Positions 1 through 7,135 of a stretch of 64,000 nucleotides of DNA are shown here, piece after piece; the first letter of the stretch is position 1; the number at the start of each line of letters is the position of its first letter. The notes beneath the pieces were generated by a model. That model did no database searches. It was not told where the DNA came from and worked only from the letters and a program-made list of their open reading frames with translations. The stretch is taken from the NCBI RefSeq assembly GCF_030929595.1, contig NZ_JAVFVR010000001.1, positions 930,001-994,000 on the forward strand, in the 5' to 3' direction. Made by a program: the position numbers and the translations under genes. The DNA comes from Flavobacterium sp. LHD-85 (GTDB taxonomy: Bacteria > Bacteroidota > Bacteroidia > Flavobacteriales > Flavobacteriaceae).

Positions 1-260
1 TTGTTGAAGCGCAGATTAAAGAAGAAGGAATTTTAGATATCTTGACAGAAGCTGGTTTCGTATTACGTCAGCCGGGTTGTTCTGCTTGTTTAGCAATGAA
101 CGACGATAAAGTTCCTGCTGGAAAATATGCAGTAAGTACTTCAAACAGAAACTTTGAAGGTCGTCAAGGTCCTGGTTCAAGAACGCTTTTAGCTTCTCCA
201 ATTATGGCTGCTGCAGCTGCTGTTACAGGAAAACTAACAGACCCGAGAGAATTATTTTAA
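1..260 (+). CDS. leuC: 3-isopropylmalate dehydratase large subunit, C-terminal fragment
   Basis: The reading frame is open from base 3 at the window edge and ends at TAA 258-260, so only the last 85 or so residues are visible. They contain GCSACLAMN, which carries the last two cysteine ligands of the 4Fe-4S cluster, followed by [12 protein letters not shown], both typical of LeuC. The enzyme works with LeuD to isomerise 2-isopropylmalate to 3-isopropylmalate in leucine synthesis in the cytoplasm. LeuD follows 110 bp downstream on the same strand. The true start lies outside the window. Confidence 0.95.
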   Translation, partial: VEAQIKEEGILDILTEAGFVLRQPGCSACLAMNDDKVPAGKYAVSTSNRNFEGRQGPGSRTLLASPIMAAAAAVTGKLTDPRELF

Positions 261-370
261 TTCTCGCTATAAGCTTTAAGCAATAGGCTTTAAGCTAAAA
301 ACACAATACATAATACACCCTGTAGGAAAAGCCTAAAGCTTACAGCCTACAGCCTAAAGCAAAAACAAAA
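261..370. repeat. Intergenic palindromic repeat, GCCTAAAGC type
   Basis: The leuC-leuD gap is built from repeated AAGCTTTAAGC, GGCTTTAAGC, GCCTAAAGC and TACAGCCTA words in opposite orientations, so the RNA could fold into a long imperfect hairpin. The same words fill the gap at 43254-43328 in the efflux operon, which shows a dispersed family. It lies inside an operon and has no clear T-tract. Confidence 0.65.
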
Positions 371-967
371 ATGGCATACGATAAATTTAATATACTTACT
401 AGCAGCGGAGTTCCGTTGCCAATTGAGAACGTAGATACAGATCAAATCATCCCAGCTCGTTTCTTAAAAGCTACAAAACGTGAAGGTTTTGGAGACAATC
501 TTTTCAGAGACTGGAGATACAACGGAGACGATACTCCAAAAGCAGATTTCGTTTTAAACAATCCAACTTACAGTGGAAAAATTCTTGTTGGAGGAAAAAA
601 CTTCGGTTCTGGATCTTCTAGAGAGCACGCTGCTTGGGCGGTTTACGATTACGGATTCCGTGCTGTAGTTTCTAGTTTCTTTGCAGATATCTTCAAAGGA
701 AACTGTTTGAATATTGGTGTTTTGCCAGTGCAAATCAGCCCAGAGTTTTTGGAAAATATTTTCAAGGCAATCGAAGCTGATCCTAAAACAGAATTAGAAA
801 TCAATCTTCCTGACCAAACTATTACTTTATTGTCAACTGGTCAGCAAGAATCTTTTGCTATCAACGGATACAAAAAGAATAATATGATTAATGGTTTTGA
901 CGACATTGATTATTTACAAGATATGAAAGAGGATATTAAAGCTTTCGCTGATAAACTTCCTTACTAA
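371..967 (+). CDS. leuD: 3-isopropylmalate dehydratase small subunit
   Basis: This 198-residue protein is of full family length. It has the LeuD hallmarks NVDTDQIIPARFLK near residue 20 and the swivel-domain loop GKNFGSGSSREHA near residue 75, which contributes substrate-binding residues. It pairs with LeuC as the isopropylmalate isomerase of leucine synthesis. It starts at an ATG just after an intergenic palindrome and is followed by a terminator-like hairpin, although the next pathway gene lies 249 bp downstream on the same strand. Nothing is missing or disrupted. Confidence 0.97.
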   Translation: MAYDKFNILTSSGVPLPIENVDTDQIIPARFLKATKREGFGDNLFRDWRYNGDDTPKADFVLNNPTYSGKILVGGKNFGSGSSREHAAWAVYDYGFRAVVSSFFADIFKGNCLNIGVLPVQISPEFLENIFKAIEADPKTELEINLPDQTITLLSTGQQESFAINGYKKNNMINGFDDIDYLQDMKEDIKAFADKLPY

Positions 968-989
968 TAGCAATATCATTCAGTCTATT

Positions 990-1024
990 AGACCCGAAAG
1001 GCTTCAAAACCTCTCGGGTCTTTC
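990..1024 (+). terminator. Probable intrinsic terminator after leuD
   Basis: AGACCCGA at 990-997 pairs with TCGGGTCT at 1014-1021, and a short AGG/CCT pairing lies inside. Only a short T-run follows, so it may attenuate rather than fully stop transcription into the synthase gene. Confidence 0.55.
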
Positions 1025-1029
1025 TAGAA

Positions 1030-1162
1030 TATAGAACGCGGATGAAACTGATTTGCATTCGCAAAAACACGGATTAACACGGATTTTATTTTATCTAAAT
1101 TATAAAAAATCCGTTTTTATCAGCGTCTTCGCGAATGCGAATCCGTAAAATCAGCGTTCAAA
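1030..1162. repeat. Long imperfect inverted repeat, CGGATT/AATCCG type
   Basis: The left arm (GAACGCGGAT, TGATTTGCATTCGC, CACGGATT) is matched in reverse by the right arm (AATCCG, GCGAATGCGAATCCG, AAATCAGCGTTC). A long hairpin is therefore possible between leuD and the synthase gene. Related words occur at 34420-34470. This looks like a genome-wide non-coding repeat, not a gene. Confidence 0.65.
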
Positions 1163-1216
1163 TTAAAATAAAGGATATCAATAATATCCAACCCGTTTAG
1201 AAATTAGAATATCAAT

Positions 1217-2737
1217 ATGGAAAAAAGAAAAATTGAAATAATGGATACGACGCTTCGTGATGGTGAACAAACCTCGGGAGTTTCATTTTCTGCTGCAGAA
1301 AAATTAACCATTGCGCAATTGTTGTTGGAGGAATTAAATATTGATAGAATCGAAATTGCTTCTGCACGAGTGAGCGAAGGAGAATTTCAAGCCGTAAAAG
1401 GCATTACTTCATGGGCTGAAGAACGCGGTTATATTAACAGAATTGAAGTTCTTACGTTTGTTGACGGCGGTGTTTCAATTGACTGGATGAAAAAAGCGGG
1501 TGCTAAAGTGCAGAATTTATTGACCAAAGGCTCAATGAATCACTTAACGCATCAATTGAAAAAAACACCCGAACAGCATTTTTCTGAAATTGCTCAGATT
1601 ATATCTTTAGCTAAAGAAAATAATATAGAAACTAATGTTTATCTGGAAGACTGGAGCAACGGAATGCGAAATTCTCCAGATTACGTTTTTCAATTCCTAG
1701 ATTTCTTAGCAACTCAGCCAATTAAAAGAGTTTTACTCCCCGATACTTTAGGTGTTTTAATTCCGTCGCTAACTTTTGAATTTATTTCGAAAATCAGAAC
1801 AAAATATCCAAACATTCACTTTGATTTCCACGCACATAACGACTACGATTTAAGCGTTGCTAATGTTATGGAAGCGATAAAAGCTGGAATCAACGGACTT
1901 CATGTAACGGTAAACGGAATGGGAGAACGTGCTGGAAATGCACCTCTTGAAAGTACTGTTGCCGTAATTAACGATTATTTGCCACAAGTAAACATCAATG
2001 TAAAAGAGACTTCTCTATATTCTGTAAGCAAGTTGGTAGAAACTTTTACAGGCTACAGAATTCCTGCCAACAAACCTATAGTAGGTGATAATGTTTTTAC
2101 ACAAACAGCTGGAATTCATGCCGATGGAGACAACAAGAACAACTTGTATTTTAACGATCTTCTTCCAGAACGCTTTGGGAGAAAAAGAAAATACGCTCTA
2201 GGAAAAACTTCTGGAAAAGCCAATATCGAGAAAAATCTTCAGGAATTAGGTTTAAAATTAAACAACGAAGATTTGAAATTGGTTACCCAAAGGATTATCG
2301 AACTGGGCGATAAAAAAGAAACCGTAACTAAGGAAGATCTTCCATACATTATTTCTGATGTTTTGGACAGTCATACTTACGAAGAAAAAATTACTATAAA
2401 TTCTTACATGCTGGTTCATTCTAAAGGAATGCGCCCATCTACGACTTTATCTTTAAATTTAAACGGAGAAATAATCGAAGAAAATGCTCAGGGAGACGGT
2501 CAGTTTGATGCTTTTATGAATGCTTTATCCAAAATTTACAAAAGCAAAAAACTTACACTTCCAAAATTGATCGATTATGCCGTGAGAATCCCACCAGGAA
2601 GTAGTTCTGATGCGTTGTGTGAAACCATTATCACATGGGTCAACAACGGAAAAGAATTCAAAACCCGCGGATTAGACTCGGATCAAACTGTTGCAGCGAT
2701 TATTGCAACGCAGAAAATGTTGAATATAGTTACTTAA
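1217..2737 (+). CDS. 2-isopropylmalate/(R)-citramalate synthase family protein
   Basis: The 506-residue protein has a DRE-TIM catalytic barrel with DTTLRDGEQT at 10-19, the metal-binding HAHND at 205-209 and GMGERAGN at 234-241. A C-terminal LeuA-type allosteric domain follows from about residue 380. These enzymes condense acetyl-CoA with a 2-keto acid (2-ketoisovalerate or pyruvate) at the entry to leucine or isoleucine synthesis. Its place between leuD and leuB supports a branched-chain role. The sequence alone does not tell isopropylmalate synthase from citramalate synthase, so no symbol is given. Palindromic repeats flank it on both sides. Confidence 0.88.
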   Translation: MEKRKIEIMDTTLRDGEQTSGVSFSAAEKLTIAQLLLEELNIDRIEIASARVSEGEFQAVKGITSWAEERGYINRIEVLTFVDGGVSIDWMKKAGAKVQNLLTKGSMNHLTHQLKKTPEQHFSEIAQIISLAKENNIETNVYLEDWSNGMRNSPDYVFQFLDFLATQPIKRVLLPDTLGVLIPSLTFEFISKIRTKYPNIHFDFHAHNDYDLSVANVMEAIKAGINGLHVTVNGMGERAGNAPLESTVAVINDYLPQVNINVKETSLYSVSKLVETFTGYRIPANKPIVGDNVFTQTAGIHADGDNKNNLYFNDLLPERFGRKRKYALGKTSGKANIEKNLQELGLKLNNEDLKLVTQRIIELGDKKETVTKEDLPYIISDVLDSHTYEEKITINSYMLVHSKGMRPSTTLSLNLNGEIIEENAQGDGQFDAFMNALSKIYKSKKLTLPKLIDYAVRIPPGSSSDALCETIITWVNNGKEFKTRGLDSDQTVAAIIATQKMLNIVT

Positions 2738-2740
2738 TAT

Positions 2741-2830
2741 AAGGGACAAAGGTTCAAAGTTGCAAAGGCACAGAGGTTTTTACCTGCTTTCAAAACTTTG
2801 AACCTTTGTTCCTCTGAACCTTTGAACCTT
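2741..2830. repeat. Palindromic intergenic repeat, CAAAGGTTCAAAG type
   Basis: The left arm (2741-2777) contains GGGACAAAGGTTCAAAG and the right arm (2796-2830) contains CTTTGAACCTTTGTTCC, so the gap before leuB can form a long hairpin. Single arms of the same family lie at 48733-48776 and 49287-49328. Confidence 0.7.
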
Positions 2831-2845
2831 AATAACACATATAGA

Positions 2846-3901
2846 ATGAAATTAAACATAGCCCTTTTAGCCGGCGACGGAATCGGACCAGAAGTAATAA
2901 ATGAAGCTGTAAAAGTATCTGATGCTATTGCAAAAAAATTTGGACATGAAATCACTTGGAAACCTGCTTTAACTGGTGCTGCTGCAATTGATGCAGTTGG
3001 TGAACCTTATCCAGATTCTACACACGAAGTTTGTAAAAATGCCGATGCCGTTCTTTTTGGAGCAATCGGACATCCTAAATATGACAACGATCCTTCTGCG
3101 CCAGTACGTCCAGAACAAGGTTTGTTAAAAATGCGTAAAGCATTAGGTTTGTTCGCAAACGTAAGACCAACTTTTACCTTCCCATCTTTATTAGATAAAT
3201 CTCCATTAAAAAGAGAAAGAATTGAAGGAACTGATTTAGTTTTCTTAAGAGAATTAACTGGAGGAATTTACTTTGGTGAAAAAGGAAGAAAAGACAACGG
3301 AGACACAGCATACGACAACTGTGTTTACACAAGAGCTGAAGTGCAGCGTTTAGCTAAAAAAGGTTTCGAACTAGCTATGACTCGTTCTAAAAAATTATGC
3401 TGCGTTGATAAAGCAAACGTTTTGGAAACTTCACGTTTGTGGAGAGAAACGGTTCAGGCAATGGAAAAAGATTATCCAGAAGTTGAAGTAAGCTACGAAT
3501 TTGTAGATGCTGTTGCTATGCGTTTGGTTCAATGGCCAAACTCTTATGATGTATTGATTACAGAGAACTTATTTGGAGATATTTTAACTGACGAAGCTTC
3601 TGTAATTTCAGGTTCAATGGGATTAATGCCTTCTGCTTCTATGGGAGCTGAAGTATCTTTATTCGAACCTATTCACGGTTCATACCCACAAGCTACAGGA
3701 TTAAACATTGCAAACCCAATGGCTACTATTTTATCTGCTGCTATGATGTTCGAAAACTTCGGATTAATGGAGGAAGGAAAAGCGATGAGAGATGCTGTAA
3801 ACAAAGCTTTAGAAGCTGGAGTTGTTACTGAAGATTTAGCTAATGGCGGAAAAGCATACGGCACTAAAGAAGTTGGTGACTGGTTAGCAGCTAATGTATA
3901 A
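2846..3901 (+). CDS. leuB: 3-isopropylmalate dehydrogenase
   Basis: LeuB oxidatively decarboxylates 3-isopropylmalate using NAD, the third specific step of leucine synthesis. The protein begins [17 protein letters not shown], the family's usual N-terminus, and carries FGAIGHP, the ELTGGIYFG loop near residue 140, and the metal-binding aspartates around [15 protein letters not shown]. The ATG at 2846 gives 352 residues. The frame stays open upstream to 2798, but that part lies in the palindromic repeat and does not resemble LeuB. It is the last gene of the cluster and is followed by repeats and a terminator shared with a convergent gene. Confidence 0.97.
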   Translation: MKLNIALLAGDGIGPEVINEAVKVSDAIAKKFGHEITWKPALTGAAAIDAVGEPYPDSTHEVCKNADAVLFGAIGHPKYDNDPSAPVRPEQGLLKMRKALGLFANVRPTFTFPSLLDKSPLKRERIEGTDLVFLRELTGGIYFGEKGRKDNGDTAYDNCVYTRAEVQRLAKKGFELAMTRSKKLCCVDKANVLETSRLWRETVQAMEKDYPEVEVSYEFVDAVAMRLVQWPNSYDVLITENLFGDILTDEASVISGSMGLMPSASMGAEVSLFEPIHGSYPQATGLNIANPMATILSAAMMFENFGLMEEGKAMRDAVNKALEAGVVTEDLANGGKAYGTKEVGDWLAANV

Positions 3902-3912
3902 TTAAAGAAATC

Positions 3913-3972
3913 GTAGAGACGCACTGCAGTGCGTCTTCTCGTTATATTAGACACACTGCGGTGCGTCTCTAC
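3913..3972. repeat. Palindromic repeat, GTAGAGACGCAC type
   Basis: The outer arms GTAGAGACGCAC (3913-3924) and GTGCGTCTCTAC (3961-3972) are perfect complements. Each half also contains its own smaller palindrome around CACTGCAGTG or CACTGCGGTG. It sits between convergent genes beside the terminator. Confidence 0.75.
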
Positions 3973-3985
3973 AAAAAACAAAAAA

Positions 3986-4015
3986 AAAGGGATCAACTTT
4001 CGTTGATCCCTTTTA
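3986..4015. terminator. Bidirectional intrinsic terminator between leuB and the RRM gene
   Basis: GGGATCAAC (3989-3997) and GTTGATCCC (4002-4010) form a perfect 9-bp stem with a four-base loop. It is flanked by an A-run on the left and a T-run on the right, so it can serve both convergent genes. Confidence 0.9.
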
Positions 4016-4033
4016 TATTTTAGAAAAAAAACA

Positions 4034-4378
4034 TTAATATTCTCTTCTGTTTCCGCGATCTCCACCACGGTTGTTTCCGTAACCACCACGATCGTTTCCT
4101 CCGCGGTTGTTATTAAAACTTCTTCTTTCGCCTTCTGGTTTTGGCTCAGATTTATTTACAACGATTGTACGACCTGAAACTACAGCACCGTTCAATTCAT
4201 CGATTGCTTTTTGAGCCTCTGCATCATTTGGCATTTCAACAAAACCAAATCCTTTACTTCTTCCAGTAAATTTATCAGTAATAATTTTAACAGAGTCAAC
4301 TGTTCCATAAGCCTCAAAAGACTCTCTTAAATCTGCTTCCTCAATACTGAATGGAAGGCTTCCAACGAAAATATTCAT
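4034..4378 (-). CDS. RRM-type RNA-binding protein with Gly/Arg-rich tail
   Basis: The 114-residue protein is a single RNA recognition motif with RNP2 IFVGSL at 3-8 and RNP1 KGFGFVEM at 42-49. A tail from about residue 83 is rich in Arg, Gly and Asn with RGG-like repeats. Such small cytoplasmic proteins are common in Bacteroidota and cyanobacteria and bind single-stranded RNA; cold-linked or post-transcriptional roles have been proposed. It stands alone with its own -7 element and a terminator shared with leuB. The specific RNA target is unknown. Confidence 0.93.
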   Translation of the reverse strand: MNIFVGSLPFSIEEADLRESFEAYGTVDSVKIITDKFTGRSKGFGFVEMPNDAEAQKAIDELNGAVVSGRTIVVNKSEPKPEGERRSFNNNRGGNDRGGYGNNRGGDRGNRREY

Positions 4379-4401
4379 AGATATTTATTTATAATAAGAA
4401 G

Positions 4402-4409
4402 CAAATGTA
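4402..4409 (-). promoter_or_regulatory. -7 promoter element for the RRM gene
   Basis: On the minus strand this reads TACATTTG, an exact match to the Bacteroidota -7 consensus TAnnTTTG, 24 bp before the RRM start codon. No convincing -33 element was seen. Confidence 0.55.
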
Positions 4410-4488
4410 CTCTTATTTATATCTAATCTACCATGTTATGGATTTATTTAAGTTTTTATTCTGATTTGACGAGGTTAAAATCTAGGAA

Positions 4489-4983
4489 TTAATTGCTCAC
4501 AGGAACAAAGTTTGCCCCCGGTTCTATTGGAATTTTATAAAAAACACCCTCTGAAAAATGCATTGTTTGTTTTTCGGCATCAGAACTAGTATTAACTGCT
4601 GTAAATTTAAAAGTTCCAGAAATGGTATTATCAGCAGTATTATATTCTGTAACAACAATTTCTCCGCTTCCCTTGCCTGTTCCAGTAGTAAATTCTGCTT
4701 CTTCTCCTTTATAAGTGTTTTTATAAACGGCTTTTATATCATCATTTACACCTAAAACATAGGTTTTCTCAGCTGGTTCAGGAATCTGAAATTTAATTTG
4801 CTCGTAGCCTAAAGAACCTTCAATAATAAAAAAACCATTCGTTTCGATCCCAGCGCTATAAACTTGGCCTCTCCAAAAAACATTATCTTTTAAAGTTTGA
4901 AAGGCTGGGTTATTAAATCTAACATCCTCTGTACAAGACACAAGCAAAAGCAGAAGAGATAGAAAGTAAAAGTATTTTTTCAT
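4489..4983 (-). CDS. Small secreted lipoprotein of unknown function (possibly DUF6252-like)
   Basis: The 164-residue product starts MKKYFYFLSLLLLLVSC, a lipoprotein signal peptide with the lipobox ending VSC, so it is probably anchored in the periplasm or outer membrane. The rest is beta-rich with no catalytic motif that I recognise. An in-frame Met at 5016 is rejected as the start because a -7 promoter element at 5003-5010 lies downstream of it and because the signal peptide begins at 4983. The resemblance to DUF6252 lipoproteins is from memory and tentative. Confidence 0.8.
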   Translation of the reverse strand: MKKYFYFLSLLLLLVSCTEDVRFNNPAFQTLKDNVFWRGQVYSAGIETNGFFIIEGSLGYEQIKFQIPEPAEKTYVLGVNDDIKAVYKNTYKGEEAEFTTGTGKGSGEIVVTEYNTADNTISGTFKFTAVNTSSDAEKQTMHFSEGVFYKIPIEPGANFVPVSN

Positions 4984-5002
4984 ATTTAAAATGAATTTGG
5001 TG

Positions 5003-5010
5003 CAAAAGTA
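5003..5010 (-). promoter_or_regulatory. -7 promoter element for the lipoprotein gene
   Basis: The minus strand reads TACTTTTG, an exact TAnnTTTG match, 19 bp before the chosen start codon. It decides the start in favour of 4983. Confidence 0.55.
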
Positions 5011-5115
5011 TTGCATTAAGAGCTAAATACTTAATTTAAAAAGTCAAAAAAATGCTAAAAAAATGACTCAAATATATTTAATCTCTTTTAAAACGCATTT
5101 TTCATAAAAAAATTA

Positions 5116-5123
5116 TATCTTTG
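5116..5123 (+). promoter_or_regulatory. -7 promoter element for rpsP-rimM
   Basis: TATCTTTG matches TAnnTTTG exactly and lies 50 bp before the rpsP ATG, leaving room for a short leader. No clear -33 TTG was seen at the usual distance. Confidence 0.6.
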
Positions 5124-5173
5124 CGCCCTTAATTAACAGAGGTCGAGTACCTCAAAATTTAATCAATAAGATT

Positions 5174-5758
5174 ATGTCAGTAAAAATTAGATTACAAAGA
5201 CACGGTAAAAAAGGAAAACCTTTTTACTGGGTAGTAGCTGCAGATGCACGCTCAAAAAGAGATGGTAAATACTTAGAGAAAATCGGTACTTACAATCCAA
5301 ACACTAACCCAGCAACTGTTGAGTTAAACCTTGACAGCGCAGTTAAATGGTTACACAATGGTGCTCAACCAACTGATACTGCTAGAGCTATCCTTTCTTA
5401 CAAAGGTGCTTTATTGAAACACCACCTTGATGGAGGAGTTCGTAAAGGTGCTTTAACACAAGAGCAAGCAGATGCTAAATTAACTGCTTGGTTAGAAGCA
5501 AAAGCTGGTAAAGTTGATGCTAAAAAAGATGGTTTATCTAAAGCAAAAGCTGATGCTAAAGCTACAGCATTAAAAGCAGAGAAAGAAGTTAACGCTAAGC
5601 GTATCGCTGATGCTGCTGCTGCACAAGCTGAAGTTGCTGCTGCTGCACAAGCTGAAGTTGCTGCTGCTGCACAAGCTGCTGAGGCTACTGAAGAAGTTGC
5701 TGAAGCTACTGAAGAAGCTCCTGCTGCTGAAGAGAATAACGAAACAACTGAAGCATAA
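5174..5758 (+). CDS. rpsP: 30S ribosomal protein S16 with long Ala/Glu-rich tail
   Basis: The first 80 residues are a normal S16 (MSVKIRLQRHGKKGKPFYW, then GKYLEKIGTYNP), a protein needed for 30S assembly. At 194 residues it is more than twice the length of a minimal S16. The extra part is a charged Lys/Ala stretch and then an acidic Ala/Glu tail with tandem AAAQAEVA repeats. Extended S16 proteins are usual in Bacteroidota, but the repeat number probably varies. rimM follows after 15 bp, the common rpsP-rimM pairing for ribosome maturation. Confidence 0.97.
   Translation: MSVKIRLQRHGKKGKPFYWVVAADARSKRDGKYLEKIGTYNPNTNPATVELNLDSAVKWLHNGAQPTDTARAILSYKGALLKHHLDGGVRKGALTQEQADAKLTAWLEAKAGKVDAKKDGLSKAKADAKATALKAEKEVNAKRIADAAAAQAEVAAAAQAEVAAAAQAAEATEEVAEATEEAPAAEENNETTEA
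5612..5677 (+). repeat. 24-bp in-frame tandem repeat in the S16 tail
   Basis: The unit GCTGCTGCTGCACAAGCTGA, continued by AGTT, occurs at 5612-5635 and 5636-5659 with a partial third copy at 5660-5677. Each unit adds eight residues, so slippage would change tail length without a frameshift. Confidence 0.85.
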
Positions 5759-5773
5759 TTTTACTTAGCGATA

Positions 5774-6298
5774 ATGCGTAAAGAAGATTGTTTTTATTTA
5801 GGTAAAATCGCTAAAAAATTTAGTTTCAAGGGTGAAGTCTTAGTCTATCTAGACACGGATGAACCTGAGTTATACGAAAATCTGGAATCAGTGTTTGTTG
5901 AAAGCAACAAACACTTGGTTCCTTTTTTTATTGAAACAAGTTCATTGCATAAAAACGACTTTTTAAGAGTTCGTTTTGAAGATGTAAATACCGAAGAAGA
6001 TGCAGATGCTCTTGTTGGCAGTCCTATTTATCTTCCTTTGACTATGTTACCAAAACTTACTGGTAACAAATTCTACTTCCACGAAGTTATTGGTTTCGAA
6101 ATTGAAGACAAACGTTTAGGCGTTTTCGGAAAAATAACTTCCATAAATGATTCAACTGCACAGCCTCTTTTTGAAGTTTTAAATGGCGAAGTTGAAATCT
6201 TAGTTCCCATGATTGATCAGTTTCTTGTAAAAATCGATCGCGAAAACAAAAAAGTAATCATGGATCTTCCTGAAGGTCTTATTGAGATGTATCTATAA
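5774..6298 (+). CDS. rimM: Ribosome maturation factor RimM
   Basis: The 174-residue protein matches RimM in length and layout. It has an N-terminal RimM beta-barrel beginning CFYLGKIAKKFSFKGEVLVY, followed by a PRC-barrel domain with FYFHEVIGFEIED and a C-terminal EILVPMIDQFL segment ending DLPEGLIEMYL. RimM binds the 30S head and S19 and assists 16S rRNA maturation. It sits 15 bp after rpsP and is almost certainly co-transcribed with it; a SAM-dependent methyltransferase follows 71 bp later. Confidence 0.95.
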   Translation: MRKEDCFYLGKIAKKFSFKGEVLVYLDTDEPELYENLESVFVESNKHLVPFFIETSSLHKNDFLRVRFEDVNTEEDADALVGSPIYLPLTMLPKLTGNKFYFHEVIGFEIEDKRLGVFGKITSINDSTAQPLFEVLNGEVEILVPMIDQFLVKIDRENKKVIMDLPEGLIEMYL

Positions 6299-6369
6299 TT
6301 TAGTAATCAGTCTCAGTCACAGTTTTCTATCATTACTTTTCGTAAATTTTTATTTTTTAATTTTTAGAA

Positions 6370-7083
6370 ATGTCAACATTCAGTTTCAAACAATTTTCTA
6401 TAAAACAAGATAAAACCGCTATGAAAGTTGGTACCGATGGTGTTTTATTGGGTTCTTGGGCTCCTGTTCATCATAATCCTTTTAGTGTTTTGGATATTGG
6501 TGCAGGAACTGGAATTATTGCTTTGATGCTTGCGCAAAGAAGTCATGCGGAACAAATTGATGCGCTTGAAATTGATGAAGATGCCTATGAACAAGCTGTA
6601 GAAAATTTTGAAGCTTCTCCTTGGGGCGATCGCCTATTTTGTTTTCATGCTGGTTTAGATGAATTTATTGACGAACCAGAAGATGAATACGATTTAATCG
6701 TTTCGAATCCACCTTTTTATACTGAAGACTATAAAACAGAAAGCGAACAACGTGATTTAGCTCGTTTCCAAGATGCAATGCCTTTTGAAGAGCTTGTCGA
6801 AGCTGCCGATTTATTGCTTTCAGAAAACGGAATTTTAGCCGTTATCCTTCCTTTCAAAGAAGAAGAAAAGTTTATTGCTTTAGCAAAAGAATCAGAACTT
6901 TATCCAATAAAAATCACAAGAGTTAAGGGAACTCCAAAATCGGAAATCAAAAGAAGTTTATTGGCTTTTAGCCGAAATGAAGTTTCTAAAATTGAAATCG
7001 ATGAATTAGTAATCGAAATTGAAAGACACGTTTATACTCCAGAATATATCGAGCTGACTAAAGATTTTTACTTGAAGATGTAA
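6370..7083 (+). CDS. trmN6: tRNA1(Val) (adenine37-N6)-methyltransferase-like protein
   Basis: The 237-residue protein is a class I SAM-dependent methyltransferase with motif I LDIGAGTG at 41-48 and the N6-adenine catalytic motif NPPFY at 113-117. The N-terminus FKQFSIKQDKTAMKVGTDGVLLG is typical of the YfiC/TrmN6 family, which methylates A37 of tRNA-Val. It lies 71 bp after rimM and is likely part of the same translation-related unit. Substrate identity is inferred from family resemblance. A strong palindrome downstream probably ends the transcript. Confidence 0.88.
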   Translation: MSTFSFKQFSIKQDKTAMKVGTDGVLLGSWAPVHHNPFSVLDIGAGTGIIALMLAQRSHAEQIDALEIDEDAYEQAVENFEASPWGDRLFCFHAGLDEFIDEPEDEYDLIVSNPPFYTEDYKTESEQRDLARFQDAMPFEELVEAADLLLSENGILAVILPFKEEEKFIALAKESELYPIKITRVKGTPKSEIKRSLLAFSRNEVSKIEIDELVIEIERHVYTPEYIELTKDFYLKM

Positions 7084-7087
7084 AAAA

Positions 7088-7119
7088 TCTTTGTCAAAGT
7101 TTAAAAACTTTGACAAAGA
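7088..7119. terminator. Palindromic repeat/terminator, CTTTGTCAAAG type
   Basis: TCTTTGTCAAAGTTT (7088-7102) is perfectly complementary to the arm at 7105-7119. It lies between convergent genes. The same hairpin family recurs at 31273-31301 and 34575-34604, so it is a dispersed element that may double as a terminator. Confidence 0.7.
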
Positions 7120-7135
7120 CTCTATTTAGATTTTT

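Noticed and set aside
2798..2845. Upstream in-frame extension of leuB
   Set aside because: It is translated palindromic repeat with no LeuB similarity; [17 protein letters not shown] at 2846 is the family start.
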